NCBI GenBank assembly: GCA_038114465.1
Contig: JAYNQW010000009.1
Coordinates: 68,683-132,682, forward strand
Origin: CALINB01 sp938045325
GTDB lineage: Bacteria; Pseudomonadota; Alphaproteobacteria; Rhodospirillales; CALINB01
Length of the DNA stretch: 64,000 bases
Reading direction: 5' to 3'
Shown here: positions 34,801 through 43,322 of the stretch, piece after piece
Numbering within the stretch: position 1 is the first letter of the stretch
Layout of the letters: each line of letters starts with the position of its first letter
Made by a program: the position numbers and the translations under genes
The notes under the pieces: model-generated
What the model was told of the DNA's origin: nothing
The model's input: only the letters and a program-made list of their open reading frames with translations
The model's database searches: none

Positions 34801-35748
34801 ATGGCTGTATCGAAACAAAAACAAACCACCTCAAGCGATTATGCAAGACTATTGCGTCTTGCAACATATGCATCCGTTACGGTTGCGTTAATATTGATTG
34901 GTGCAAAGTTTGCCGCATGGGTGATGACGGAATCGGTCAGCCTGTTATCGACACTGATTGATTCACTGCTTGATGTCGGCGCATCGTTGGTAAACTTATT
35001 CGCCGTCCGTCAAGCGCTGCAGCCGCCCGATGCGCATCACCGCTTCGGCCATGGTAAGGCGGAACCTTTAGCGGGCTTAGGTCAAGCCGCTTTTATTACT
35101 GGCTCAGCTGTTTTTTTATTAATTCAGGCCGGTGAGAGGTTGTTGCACCCGCGGTCCGTCGTGAACATTGACATCGGGATCGCCGTTATGATTTTCGGTA
35201 TTGTTGTTACGGTGGCGCTGGTCGCTTTTCAAAAATATGTCATCAGCAAAACGGATTCCATCGCGATTAAAGGTGATTCCGCTCATTATCAAATGGATAT
35301 ATTGGTCAATGCCGGCGTGCTGATCGCGCTTCTGTTAACGGCCCAATTTGGCTGGGAGTATGTCGATCCTTTATTCGCCATCGGCATTTCTATCTATATC
35401 GTTTGGGGGGCTTGGAAAATCGGTATTCAAGCGCTGAACCTGCTGATGGACCATGAATTGCCGCAAGAAGATCGGGATAAAATACGGTCAATTGTCATAT
35501 CGCATCCCGGTGTGCGCTCGGTGCATGATATGCGGACCCGGTCTTCCGGGGCGCAATCGTTTATCCAATTTCATTTGGAAATGGACGGCAATATGACCTT
35601 GTTTGACGCCCATACCATTTCCGATCAAGTCGAAGCGGAGTTGCTGCGCGCGTTCCCGAATGCGGAAATTATTATCCATGAGGATCCAGAAGGCCTGGAT
35701 GAACAACATCCGGAAATGGCCTATAAAAGATTTTCGCCAAACGCATAG
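34801..35748 (+). CDS. Cation diffusion facilitator (FieF-like Fe/Zn/Mn exporter)
   Basis: This 315-residue protein has six membrane helices and a cytoplasmic C-terminal domain. Metal-site residues of the CDF family are visible: STLIDSLLDVGAS (DxxxD in helix 2), HHRFGHGKAEPLAGL (His-rich loop), and KGDSAHYQMDILVN (HxxxD in helix 5). The C-terminal domain has GVRSVHDMRTRSSGAQSFIQFHLEMDG. It exports divalent cations using a proton gradient; the metal cannot be assigned. Confidence 0.9.
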   Translation: MAVSKQKQTTSSDYARLLRLATYASVTVALILIGAKFAAWVMTESVSLLSTLIDSLLDVGASLVNLFAVRQALQPPDAHHRFGHGKAEPLAGLGQAAFITGSAVFLLIQAGERLLHPRSVVNIDIGIAVMIFGIVVTVALVAFQKYVISKTDSIAIKGDSAHYQMDILVNAGVLIALLLTAQFGWEYVDPLFAIGISIYIVWGAWKIGIQALNLLMDHELPQEDRDKIRSIVISHPGVRSVHDMRTRSSGAQSFIQFHLEMDGNMTLFDAHTISDQVEAELLRAFPNAEIIIHEDPEGLDEQHPEMAYKRFSPNA

Positions 35749-35766
35749 GGCATAGACTAGAATCTT

Positions 35767-36588
35767 GTGATCATTCAAAGTCAGAAAGACATCATTGAGT
35801 TTCTTTCGCGACCTGAGACTTACGGGCCAGCAGTAAAACGCGTTGAACGGATTGATACTCATGTTTCCGTGCTGTTCCTTGCCGGAAACCGGGCGTTTAA
35901 GCTTAAGCGCGCCGTAAAATTTCCCTATCTGGATTTTTCGACTGTGGCGAAGCGCCGCGATGCCTGTGAAGCGGAAGTTCGGATCAACCGCCGTACGGCG
36001 CCCGACATCTATCTTGGGACTGTCGCCGTTACGAAAAGCCCCAAAGGGAAAATCGGCTTGTCGGGGTCGGGCAAGTCGCGGCTTGCGCAAGCGTTGGCGC
36101 CAAGGCTTGGGGCTGTCCCCGGGGCTCGTGTTGCACGCAGTGATGTATTGCGAAAAAGGATGGCAGGCGTTTCTATTTATGAAAAGCTTCAAGCGCAAAA
36201 CTACTCATCGGAAATGACCCAGAAAACTTATGACAGGGTTTTGCAGGAGTGCGAAACATCATTAAAGGCCGGGTACTGGGCTATAGCCGATGCTGTGTTT
36301 GCCCGGCCAGATCAACGCTCGGCCATCGAAAACGTCGCCGAGAATATGAATATCCCCTTTTACGGCCTTTGGCTCGACGCACCGGAGCCGGTTTTGAAGT
36401 CTCGTGTCGATGCGCGGCGTGAGGATGCGTCCGATGCCGATGTAAATGTTGTCGACCAGCAAATGGGTTATGAATTAGGGGCCATATCGTGGCGGCGGAT
36501 CAATAGTGGTGAATCGATGAAAAAAACCATTGAATCGGCCATGTTATGTCTGAACGGTTTTTCCAGTCCTGCCGCAGGAAAAGATTGA
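35767..36588 (+). CDS. Aminoglycoside-phosphotransferase/P-loop kinase bifunctional family protein with an internal deletion
   Basis: The family has an APH-like N-terminal half and a C-terminal P-loop kinase half, together about 500 residues. Here, 273 residues remain. The N-terminus (VSVLFLAGNRAFKLKRAVKFPYLDFSTVAKR, AEVRINRRTAPDIYLG) is normal up to SPKGKIG, which then runs straight into the kinase P-loop LSGSGKSRLAQALA and the normal C-terminus (VARSDVLRKRMAG, AIADAVFARPDQRSA). About 230 residues, including the catalytic part of the APH-like half, seem to be missing in frame. The junction is rich in GGC/TCGGGG-type sequence, which favours a recombination or assembly collapse. The start is GTG. 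Confidence 0.75.
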   Translation: MIIQSQKDIIEFLSRPETYGPAVKRVERIDTHVSVLFLAGNRAFKLKRAVKFPYLDFSTVAKRRDACEAEVRINRRTAPDIYLGTVAVTKSPKGKIGLSGSGKSRLAQALAPRLGAVPGARVARSDVLRKRMAGVSIYEKLQAQNYSSEMTQKTYDRVLQECETSLKAGYWAIADAVFARPDQRSAIENVAENMNIPFYGLWLDAPEPVLKSRVDARREDASDADVNVVDQQMGYELGAISWRRINSGESMKKTIESAMLCLNGFSSPAAGKD

Positions 36589-36685
36589 TAAAAATCAAGG
36601 TTGTGTGCACGTTTAAGACGTATTTTAATAACGCAATAAGTTCATAAGCCTGTTTCACGGGCGCTGATCGAAAGGGAAGCTGCAA

Positions 36686-37552
36686 ATGCCGATTAGACGA
36701 ATTCTCGTAACAGTCGATGGAAGTAAGGCCTCTAATGAGGCGATGAAATCGGCTTTCTCGCTCGGAAAATATTTGCCGGCGCACGTTGAGGTTATGCATG
36801 TTCGCGCCGATCCCAAGGAAGTTGTTCCATTGCTGGGTGAAGGCATGTCCGGCTCGATGATTGAAGATATGATCGATGCCGCCGAGAGCGAAGCGGAAAC
36901 CAGGTCCCAGCAGGCCCGGGCCGCGTTCGATCAGTATTGTTCGGAGCATAATGTTCCGCTCGATTTAACACCTGAAAAACCGGATCATTTGTCATCGGCT
37001 TGGCTGGAGGAAGTCGGGCGCGAGGATGAAATCGTCGCCTGGCGGGGCCGGCTATATGATCTCATCGTCATGCCCCGTCCGGGTCCCGATACGGATGTAT
37101 CGGCGACCATGGCACTCAATGCGGCTTTGTTTGATACCGGCCGGCCTGTTCTGGTCGTACCGCCAGGTGGTAAAGATATTAAAATTGATAAAATCGCCAT
37201 TGCTTGGAACGGTCAGGCGGAAGCGGCGGAATCAGTTGCCGCCGCATCGCCGTTATTACGGATCGCAACGAAAGCCATTGTCTTAACGGCCGAAAGTTCC
37301 AAGACGCCGGCATCGGCGGCACAGGAACTTGCGACGTATTTAGCCTGGCAAGGTATCACGGCGGATACACAAACCATTCAATCGGAATCTGGATCGGTCG
37401 GTGCGCAATTGCTGAAGGCGGGTGCTGAGGCGGGTGCCGATATTATGATTATGGGAGCCTATACCCATAGCCGGTTGCGCGAATTGATTTTGGGCGGCGT
37501 GACACGGCACATGTTAGCGGAGGCCGAAATTCCGCTGATCATGGCGCGCTAA
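36686..37552 (+). CDS. Tandem universal stress protein
   Basis: This 288-residue protein has two UspA domains. The first (about 1-150) begins IRRILVTVDGSKASNEAMKSAFSLGKYLPAHVEVMHVRAD. The second carries the nucleotide-binding type motif in IMGAYTHSRLRELILGGVTRHMLAEAEIPLIM. Such tandem proteins help survival under stress, binding ATP or AMP. RBS GAAAGGGAAG precedes the ATG. No neighbour suggests a specific role. Confidence 0.87.
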   Translation: MPIRRILVTVDGSKASNEAMKSAFSLGKYLPAHVEVMHVRADPKEVVPLLGEGMSGSMIEDMIDAAESEAETRSQQARAAFDQYCSEHNVPLDLTPEKPDHLSSAWLEEVGREDEIVAWRGRLYDLIVMPRPGPDTDVSATMALNAALFDTGRPVLVVPPGGKDIKIDKIAIAWNGQAEAAESVAAASPLLRIATKAIVLTAESSKTPASAAQELATYLAWQGITADTQTIQSESGSVGAQLLKAGAEAGADIMIMGAYTHSRLRELILGGVTRHMLAEAEIPLIMAR

Positions 37553-37581
37553 TATAAATTCGGTAACTCTGTTTGGGGTTG

Positions 37582-38181
37582 CTACGCGAATAAATCCTGC
37601 TGCGTGCCTGGTGGAATGTCCTCTTCCGCGCTGAGACATGATTCCGTATATGGTGTAAGCAGTGGCGCGACGGTATCGAATGGCTGGGTTGGGTCGAGCC
37701 AGGCCAATTCGGCGTTTTTTGGTAAAATGACCGGCATGCGGTTATGAATGCCGGCAATGTTGCCCGCCGGTGCACAGGTGATAATGGTGAAAGCCGTTTC
37801 GGTGAAGAGCCCTGCAAATGCGAAGGGCTCGTCATTTTCTAGTGCAATCCGGTTCTTAAAGCGGTTACGTCCGGCTTTGCGCCATTCAAAATAAGCGGTT
37901 GCTGGGACTAAACAACGGTTTTCCAATAGCGGCTGGAAAGTTTTCCGCTCTGTTAACGTTTCCGACCGGGCATTGATCAGGGGTTTGTTGTCCCAAGAAG
38001 CTGGCAGGCCCCAGCTCAGTATTTTAGCCTGGTGAGGCTGACTGATGATTATTACGGGATCAGTTGGCCGGATTTCATCTTGAGACAGGTCTAACGGCAA
38101 TTCATCAATCGATGAGGATGTGACCTCAAATCGGACCTCGAGGGTGTCTTTCGTCGTTTTGCGTTCGAAGCGGGAGCACAT
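37582..38181 (-). CDS. SRAP-domain protein (HMCES/YedK family)
   Basis: This 199-residue protein is of the SOS response-associated peptidase family. After Met removal the new N-terminal Cys2 (in MCSRFE) would link to abasic DNA; Asn, Glu and His residues of the active site are in INARSETL, CLVPATAYFEWRK and IHNRMPVIL. It protects abasic sites in single-stranded DNA by a covalent DNA-protein crosslink. It diverges from the SDR gene with 61 bases between starts. No clear LexA box was seen. Confidence 0.87.
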   Translation of the reverse strand: MCSRFERKTTKDTLEVRFEVTSSSIDELPLDLSQDEIRPTDPVIIISQPHQAKILSWGLPASWDNKPLINARSETLTERKTFQPLLENRCLVPATAYFEWRKAGRNRFKNRIALENDEPFAFAGLFTETAFTIITCAPAGNIAGIHNRMPVILPKNAELAWLDPTQPFDTVAPLLTPYTESCLSAEEDIPPGTQQDLFA

Positions 38182-38242
38182 AAAATTGAAGAAAACCCGA
38201 AAAGTGATGTTCTTGTCGCCTTCAGATTGCTAATTTTCAGCC

Positions 38243-38998
38243 ATGACACAAGAGGCAATGAAAGAGGGTCGGCAAACGGTCGTGATAACCGGCGCCAGCC
38301 GGGGTATCGGGCATGCAACCGCCAGATGTTTTCTTGATCGTGGTTGGCGAATCATTACGTGTTCGCGCGACGAAACACCGGAAGCCTGTAAGCGAGACCC
38401 GAATTGGACCTGCCATATCCCGACGGATCTCGGCGATAGTGCCAGCGTTCAAAATTTAATCGAAGAAGCAAACCGCGTCATAGGTGACGGCCCGCTGCAT
38501 GCGTTGGTTAATAATGCCGGTATGTCGCCGAAATCACCGGTTAAGGAGCGGCTTGGTTGTTTGAACGGTGATATTGAAGCCTGGCGGGAGGTTTTCGATT
38601 TAAATTTTTTCGCACCCCTTGAGCTTTCCCGCGGGTTTGCCGCAGCTCTTCACCGTGGCAAAGGCGCAATCGTGAATGTGACGTCGATTGCGGGCCATTC
38701 GATCCATCCGTTTGCCGGTTCGGCTTATGCAATTTCGAAAGCCGCCCTTTCGGCCTTAACACGCGAATTGGCCAACGAATTGGCTGCCCTGGACGTCCGC
38801 GTCAATGCTGTTGCCCCAGGAGAAATTGAAACCGATATGATTGAGCCCGAATATGAGGTGCTCATACCGCGAATTCCGCTTGAGCGAATGGGGACGCCGG
38901 ACGATGTCGCGCGCTCGATCTATTATCTTTGTTCCGAAGATTCCAGCTATGTGACGGGCTCGGAGCTTTGGGTCACCGGCGGCCAGCACCTGTTTTAA
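38243..38998 (+). CDS. Short-chain dehydrogenase/reductase
   Basis: This 251-residue classic SDR has the cofactor loop TGASRGIGHATARC, the NNAGMS motif, and the Ser-Tyr-Lys set in VTSIAGHSIHPFAGSAYAISKAALSALTREL. The end VTGSELWVTGGQHLF is typical. Its substrate is unknown. No ribosome-binding site is obvious before the ATG at 38243. It ends 184 bases before the repeat-rich coiled-coil gene. Confidence 0.87.
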   Translation: MTQEAMKEGRQTVVITGASRGIGHATARCFLDRGWRIITCSRDETPEACKRDPNWTCHIPTDLGDSASVQNLIEEANRVIGDGPLHALVNNAGMSPKSPVKERLGCLNGDIEAWREVFDLNFFAPLELSRGFAAALHRGKGAIVNVTSIAGHSIHPFAGSAYAISKAALSALTRELANELAALDVRVNAVAPGEIETDMIEPEYEVLIPRIPLERMGTPDDVARSIYYLCSEDSSYVTGSELWVTGGQHLF

Positions 38999-39068
38999 AG
39001 GGATTGGCCCGAGCCCGGCGGCGGGCGGCGCACGAAAACCGCTAAAAACCAGCAAAATCCCCATATCT

Positions 39069-39077
39069 TGTGGATAA
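39069..39077 (-). promoter_or_regulatory. Perfect DnaA-box consensus
   Basis: TGTGGATAA is the reverse complement of TTATCCACA, the strong DnaA box. It lies about 106 bases upstream of the coiled-coil gene start, and could link that gene to the cell cycle. A single 9-mer can occur by chance, so this is weak on its own. Confidence 0.4.
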
Positions 39078-39092
39078 CAGTCATTTGCGGGC

Positions 39093-39124
39093 CATATATT
39101 GATGATATATGATCTCTCGAGATC
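39093..39124. promoter_or_regulatory. Two abutting palindromes before the coiled-coil gene
   Basis: CATATAT-TGATG-ATATATG (39093-39111) and GATCTC-TC-GAGATC (39111-39124) share one base. They lie 58-90 bases before the start codon, within the promoter region, and are candidate operator sites. No regulator is known. Confidence 0.4.
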
Positions 39125-39182
39125 GCCGTGAGCGGCTTGCCACGGCTCTTTGCGCGCCGTTTCATGCGCGGGAGGAAAGTAA

Positions 39183-42100
39183 ATGGCTGAACGATCGTCC
39201 GAACAATCAAAACATGTGAATCCGGCAGAAGACGATGCGCTAGAACGTGCTGAGACCGCTGTAGATGCGTATTCAGACGCTGACCGCAAAGACGGTGAAT
39301 TAAACGAAGGCGGCCTTGAATTCGAAACGTATGAAGCGCCGTTTTACATTAAGTATCGGCTGTTATCCATTTTCGCGGTTCTTGCGAGCGGTGCTTGGCT
39401 GGCAACTTGCGCATATTTTATTGAACAGCAAATCGCTTGGCGGGATTTTCTATTTCTATTGCCACATGAAATCGGCGGATTGGCGGCCGGTGTTTTAACA
39501 CCCTTGGCACTTTTGTGGATGGTTGTTGCTTTTTTCGAGCGCGGTCGGCAATTGCGCGTCGAAACAAAGGCCTTGCGTTGGCAACTAAGCCGCCTGACGT
39601 ATCCTTCCGATAAAGCGCAAACACGTTTGAATGCAATAACAGACTCGCTGCGGCGCCAAGCACGGGATTTAACCAAGGCTTCGGATGAAGCCGGGCGGCA
39701 AGCCGAAAAAATAAACGATGTTATCCAGCGCCAAGCATTGAATTTGTCACGGGTATCCGAAGATGCAGATCTACGGGCCCAAGCCGTTGCCGAGTCGCTG
39801 CGGCGGCAAACCGAAGACCTAAGAAGTGCCTCGGTGACAGCGGCAGATCAGGCGCGCACGACAGCGGAAACATTGCAATTGCGGACCAGTGAATTGATTG
39901 CGTCATCCGACCGGGCATCCGGGCGTGCCGAGGATATCAGCGATCTATTACAGGAACGTAGTCAAGAGCTGGCGCAAACTTCCGAACAAGCCGTCATGTT
40001 AACGCAATCGGCGGCAAACACGTTTCAGGACAGGACGCTTGAGCTTGAAAAAGTTGCCACCGGAACCGTCGAAAGGGCCGACACTGTCGGGGAGCTCCTT
40101 GAAAGCCGTTTGCAGGATTTAATGTCGGCATCCGAAAAAGCGGCACTGCAATTGCGGCAAAGTACGGAAATCCTCCAAGGGCATGCCCACGATTTGACGG
40201 ACCGGACAACGCGGGCTGAAGCACAAACGAATTCCATGAATGAAATACTTGTCCGTCAGGCTGAACATTTAGATGAGGTTGCAAACCGTGTTGCCGAAAA
40301 AACGGCGGATATTGAATCCGATCTAGGCCAGCAAAACAAAACGTTGCTGCAAACCTCCGATCATGTTGCCGAACGAGTGAAAGAAATTGGCGATGAATTG
40401 CGCACACAGGCACGGAACCTCGTCAATACATCCGAAAACGTTACGTTGCAGGTTGAAAACAGTGGTATTTCATTCCGCAAACAGGCGGACGATATGAGTG
40501 AAATTGCCGAACGGACAGCCGCCCGTACGGAATCGATCGGCGGCGATCTTCGCGATGTATCACAAGAGCTAACATTGATTTCGGAGCGTGTTCTCGACCG
40601 GGCCGCGCGGGTGGGTGATGAGTTAAAACAACGCTCAGCCGATCTTGTCGAGCTTTCGGATGAAACCGTTGGTAAAGTCGAAGATGTCGGTAAAACCGTG
40701 CAGCGGCATACGGAAGATTTGGGGCAATTTGCCAGTTCCTCTTTAATGCGTATCAGTGCCGTCGGTGAAGCGTTGCGCCAAAGGACATTGGATTTGGCTG
40801 AGGCATCGAACAAGGCTGAAAACAATGTCGATACGGTTTCCAAACACTTACAGCGAAGCTCACAAGATGTTACCGCGGCAGCGGAAAAGGGCGTAACCGA
40901 TATCACTGCGACCAGTGAAACAATGGCGCGTGGCGTGCTTGAAATCAATGCGGCAACCGACAGGGCCAGCCAACTCATTGAATCGTTCCGGGGACGGCTT
41001 GGCGAAATTACCGATACGTCCGAAACCTTGACGGCCCGCCTCAGGGGGCTTGGTGAAACGATCCAGGACCGTTCTGTCGAATTGTCGACGCATGCCGATC
41101 AAGCAGCCGAAAAAATCGACGGCGTTTCCGTTAAATTAGGGGATCAGTCAGAGCGGCTCGTGCAGGTTAGTGCGCGTGCCTTAAGACGCATGGCGAATGT
41201 CGGGCAAATGCTTCGTCATCATACGAGCAATCTGAATGATGCTAGCGAAAAAACCGAAGCAGGATTGAAGAAAGTCTCTGAGGAGGTTCAGAACACGGCG
41301 CGGGAATTAGCTGAAACATCCGATTCTGCTACGGCGCTCATTGAAAATGCCGGTCATACGGTTAGGAAGCAATCTGAAGAATTACAGCTTGCATCAACCC
41401 GTTCCGTTGAGGCGCTCGATCAAAGCGGCGAAAAACTGCTCAATCAATCGGAACAAGTGTCAGCGGCATCCGAAAAGGCGGCCCGGCTGGTCGCTTTGGT
41501 TACGGATGCACTGACACGTCAAGCCGGTGATCTTGCCGCCGTTTCCGATCAGGCGACGGTCAAAGTCAATGATGTGAGCGATGTTTTAGCGAAGCAAGCT
41601 GGCAACATCGGCATCATCGCTGAAGATGCAGCGGTTAAATTGTCGACGGCGGAAAGTTCCGTTGAAGAAAGAATGCGTTCGCTTTCAGATACATCGCAGG
41701 ATTTGCTGAGTGATTTGAAAGACGTCGGCAATGTGGTCTCGGATCACATGCAAAACCTCAACACTCAATCGGCTGAGGCTGAGCAAAGACTTCGGGCGGT
41801 TAGTGATAAAATCCAAATTCAAGTCAATGGTGCGACGGCGGCAACGGATCGGGCCTCTAACCGTCTTAATTCGATCGCCGACACAATGAATCAACGCACG
41901 GATGCGTTGGACACCGCCATGGTCCGTGCCGGCAAGCAACTACATAATGTTGGCGAATTACTGCAGCAACGTACGAACGATCTTGCATCGGCATCGCATA
42001 CGGCATCGGAGCATGTTCGCGCATTCGGTGAAACGCTGCAGGGTCAGTCTAATCAATTGAATGATAAATCGGATGAGGCAGCCGTTCGCCTGGAACAAGT

Positions 42101-43322
42101 CGGCGATGGGCTGCAGCACCGCTCAAATGAACTCTCGCTTGCCGTCGATAAAGCCGCAAAACTGATCGGTCTCACAACCAATGCGTTGCGCCGCCATGCC
42201 GAAGAGCTCACGCTGAGCTCGGCGCTGGCCATGAATCAAGTTGATACGGTTAGTGAATCGTTGAAAGAACGTGCCGCGGAGCTAGATGGTGTGTCGGAAC
42301 GGGCGACAAGCCATCTGCGGGTCGCGGGGCAGGGCTTGCGCCAGCAGGCGCAGGAATTATCCACGCTTTCGGATACGGCTAAAACCAAAGTCGATAATGT
42401 GGCCGATACCCTGCATCAGCGGGGAGAACAGATGACCCATGTATCGGATGATGCCGTGAACCGGCTCAATCAAGTCGGCGACAATCTTTCCAAACGCTCC
42501 GATGCCGCCGCGGAAGCGGCGAACTATAACGCTTTGAAATTGGAACAAATCGCCGAATTCTTGCGCCGTCATGCCCAAGAAACCCATAACTCCGTTACCG
42601 AGGTGACCAAAGGCATGGAGGACGGTCATCATCGCTTGCGTGAACGGTTGAGTGAGTTGAAATCGAATTATCAAGATGCCGAACGTAATCTGGCTTCACT
42701 GAGTGAAACGTTGGTTGCGCAAACGAAAACGGTTGAGAAGGTTTCCGATGATGCCATTTCGAAAGTCAACGGTTGGGATCGTGTCGTGAAACAGCGCATC
42801 TCGGAATTCGGAAAAGCCGCCGAATCCGTATCGAAACAAAGTGAAGCGACGACAAAATCCTTGGCGAAACAAACGGCCGTTATGCAACAAGCAACCAGTG
42901 ACGCTAAGGAAGTCATGGTTGAAATTAAGGCGCAAACCGAAGCCCTCAGCGTTGAAGACTTTTTGCGTGGTGCGACATTTGTGTTGGAGAAATTGCAATC
43001 TCTGGCGGTTGACATGAACCGGCTTCTCGAAACGAATGTCAGCGAAGAGGATTGGCAACGGTTTAATCGCGGCGAAAAAGGTGTATTTGTCCGGAAAATG
43101 CTCGGCTTTCGCGAAAAAGCACGTTTGGCATCCATCCGCGAGCGCTATCAGGATGACTCGGAATTTCGGGATTATGTTTCCCGGTACATGACTCAATTTG
43201 AAAGCCTTCTGCAAAATGCGAAAAAACGCGACCATCAGGGCGTGCTCGGCACGACGTTCCTGGCCTCTGATATCGGCAAGGTATATATGCTGCTGGGCCA
43301 AGCGCTGGGCCGCGAACACTAA
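39183..43322 (+). CDS. Membrane-anchored giant coiled-coil protein of 39 x 25-residue repeats
   Basis: This 1379-residue protein has a charged cytoplasmic start, two hydrophobic helices at about 57-80 and 89-118, a linker, and then 39 consecutive units of 25 residues (158-1128; one unit, number 18, is 21). A typical unit is RQAEHLDEVANRVAEKTADIESDLG: a hydrophobic/polar pattern with conserved Arg/Gln at the first positions and Ser/Ala near the middle. A non-repeated coiled coil follows to about 1250, then a globular C-terminal domain (SVEDFLRGATFVLEKLQSLAVDMNRLL to FLASDIGKVYMLLGQALGREH). Two N-terminal helices plus a long coiled coil is the architecture of the polarity factor TipN, but homology is not shown. 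Its last stop overlaps the opposing gene's stop. A DnaA box and palindromes precede it. Role unknown, probably structural or in polarity. Confidence 0.85.
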   Translation: MAERSSEQSKHVNPAEDDALERAETAVDAYSDADRKDGELNEGGLEFETYEAPFYIKYRLLSIFAVLASGAWLATCAYFIEQQIAWRDFLFLLPHEIGGLAAGVLTPLALLWMVVAFFERGRQLRVETKALRWQLSRLTYPSDKAQTRLNAITDSLRRQARDLTKASDEAGRQAEKINDVIQRQALNLSRVSEDADLRAQAVAESLRRQTEDLRSASVTAADQARTTAETLQLRTSELIASSDRASGRAEDISDLLQERSQELAQTSEQAVMLTQSAANTFQDRTLELEKVATGTVERADTVGELLESRLQDLMSASEKAALQLRQSTEILQGHAHDLTDRTTRAEAQTNSMNEILVRQAEHLDEVANRVAEKTADIESDLGQQNKTLLQTSDHVAERVKEIGDELRTQARNLVNTSENVTLQVENSGISFRKQADDMSEIAERTAARTESIGGDLRDVSQELTLISERVLDRAARVGDELKQRSADLVELSDETVGKVEDVGKTVQRHTEDLGQFASSSLMRISAVGEALRQRTLDLAEASNKAENNVDTVSKHLQRSSQDVTAAAEKGVTDITATSETMARGVLEINAATDRASQLIESFRGRLGEITDTSETLTARLRGLGETIQDRSVELSTHADQAAEKIDGVSVKLGDQSERLVQVSARALRRMANVGQMLRHHTSNLNDASEKTEAGLKKVSEEVQNTARELAETSDSATALIENAGHTVRKQSEELQLASTRSVEALDQSGEKLLNQSEQVSAASEKAARLVALVTDALTRQAGDLAAVSDQATVKVNDVSDVLAKQAGNIGIIAEDAAVKLSTAESSVEERMRSLSDTSQDLLSDLKDVGNVVSDHMQNLNTQSAEAEQRLRAVSDKIQIQVNGATAATDRASNRLNSIADTMNQRTDALDTAMVRAGKQLHNVGELLQQRTNDLASASHTASEHVRAFGETLQGQSNQLNDKSDEAAVRLEQVGDGLQHRSNELSLAVDKAAKLIGLTTNALRRHAEELTLSSALAMNQVDTVSESLKERAAELDGVSERATSHLRVAGQGLRQQAQELSTLSDTAKTKVDNVADTLHQRGEQMTHVSDDAVNRLNQVGDNLSKRSDAAAEAANYNALKLEQIAEFLRRHAQETHNSVTEVTKGMEDGHHRLRERLSELKSNYQDAERNLASLSETLVAQTKTVEKVSDDAISKVNGWDRVVKQRISEFGKAAESVSKQSEATTKSLAKQTAVMQQATSDAKEVMVEIKAQTEALSVEDFLRGATFVLEKLQSLAVDMNRLLETNVSEEDWQRFNRGEKGVFVRKMLGFREKARLASIRERYQDDSEFRDYVSRYMTQFESLLQNAKKRDHQGVLGTTFLASDIGKVYMLLGQALGREH

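Noticed and set aside
39183..43322. Coiled-coil gene as a chemoreceptor (methyl-accepting protein)
   Set aside because: The heptad-like sequence and two membrane helices recall chemoreceptors, but the highly conserved signalling hairpin of that family is absent and the 25-residue period is unlike it.
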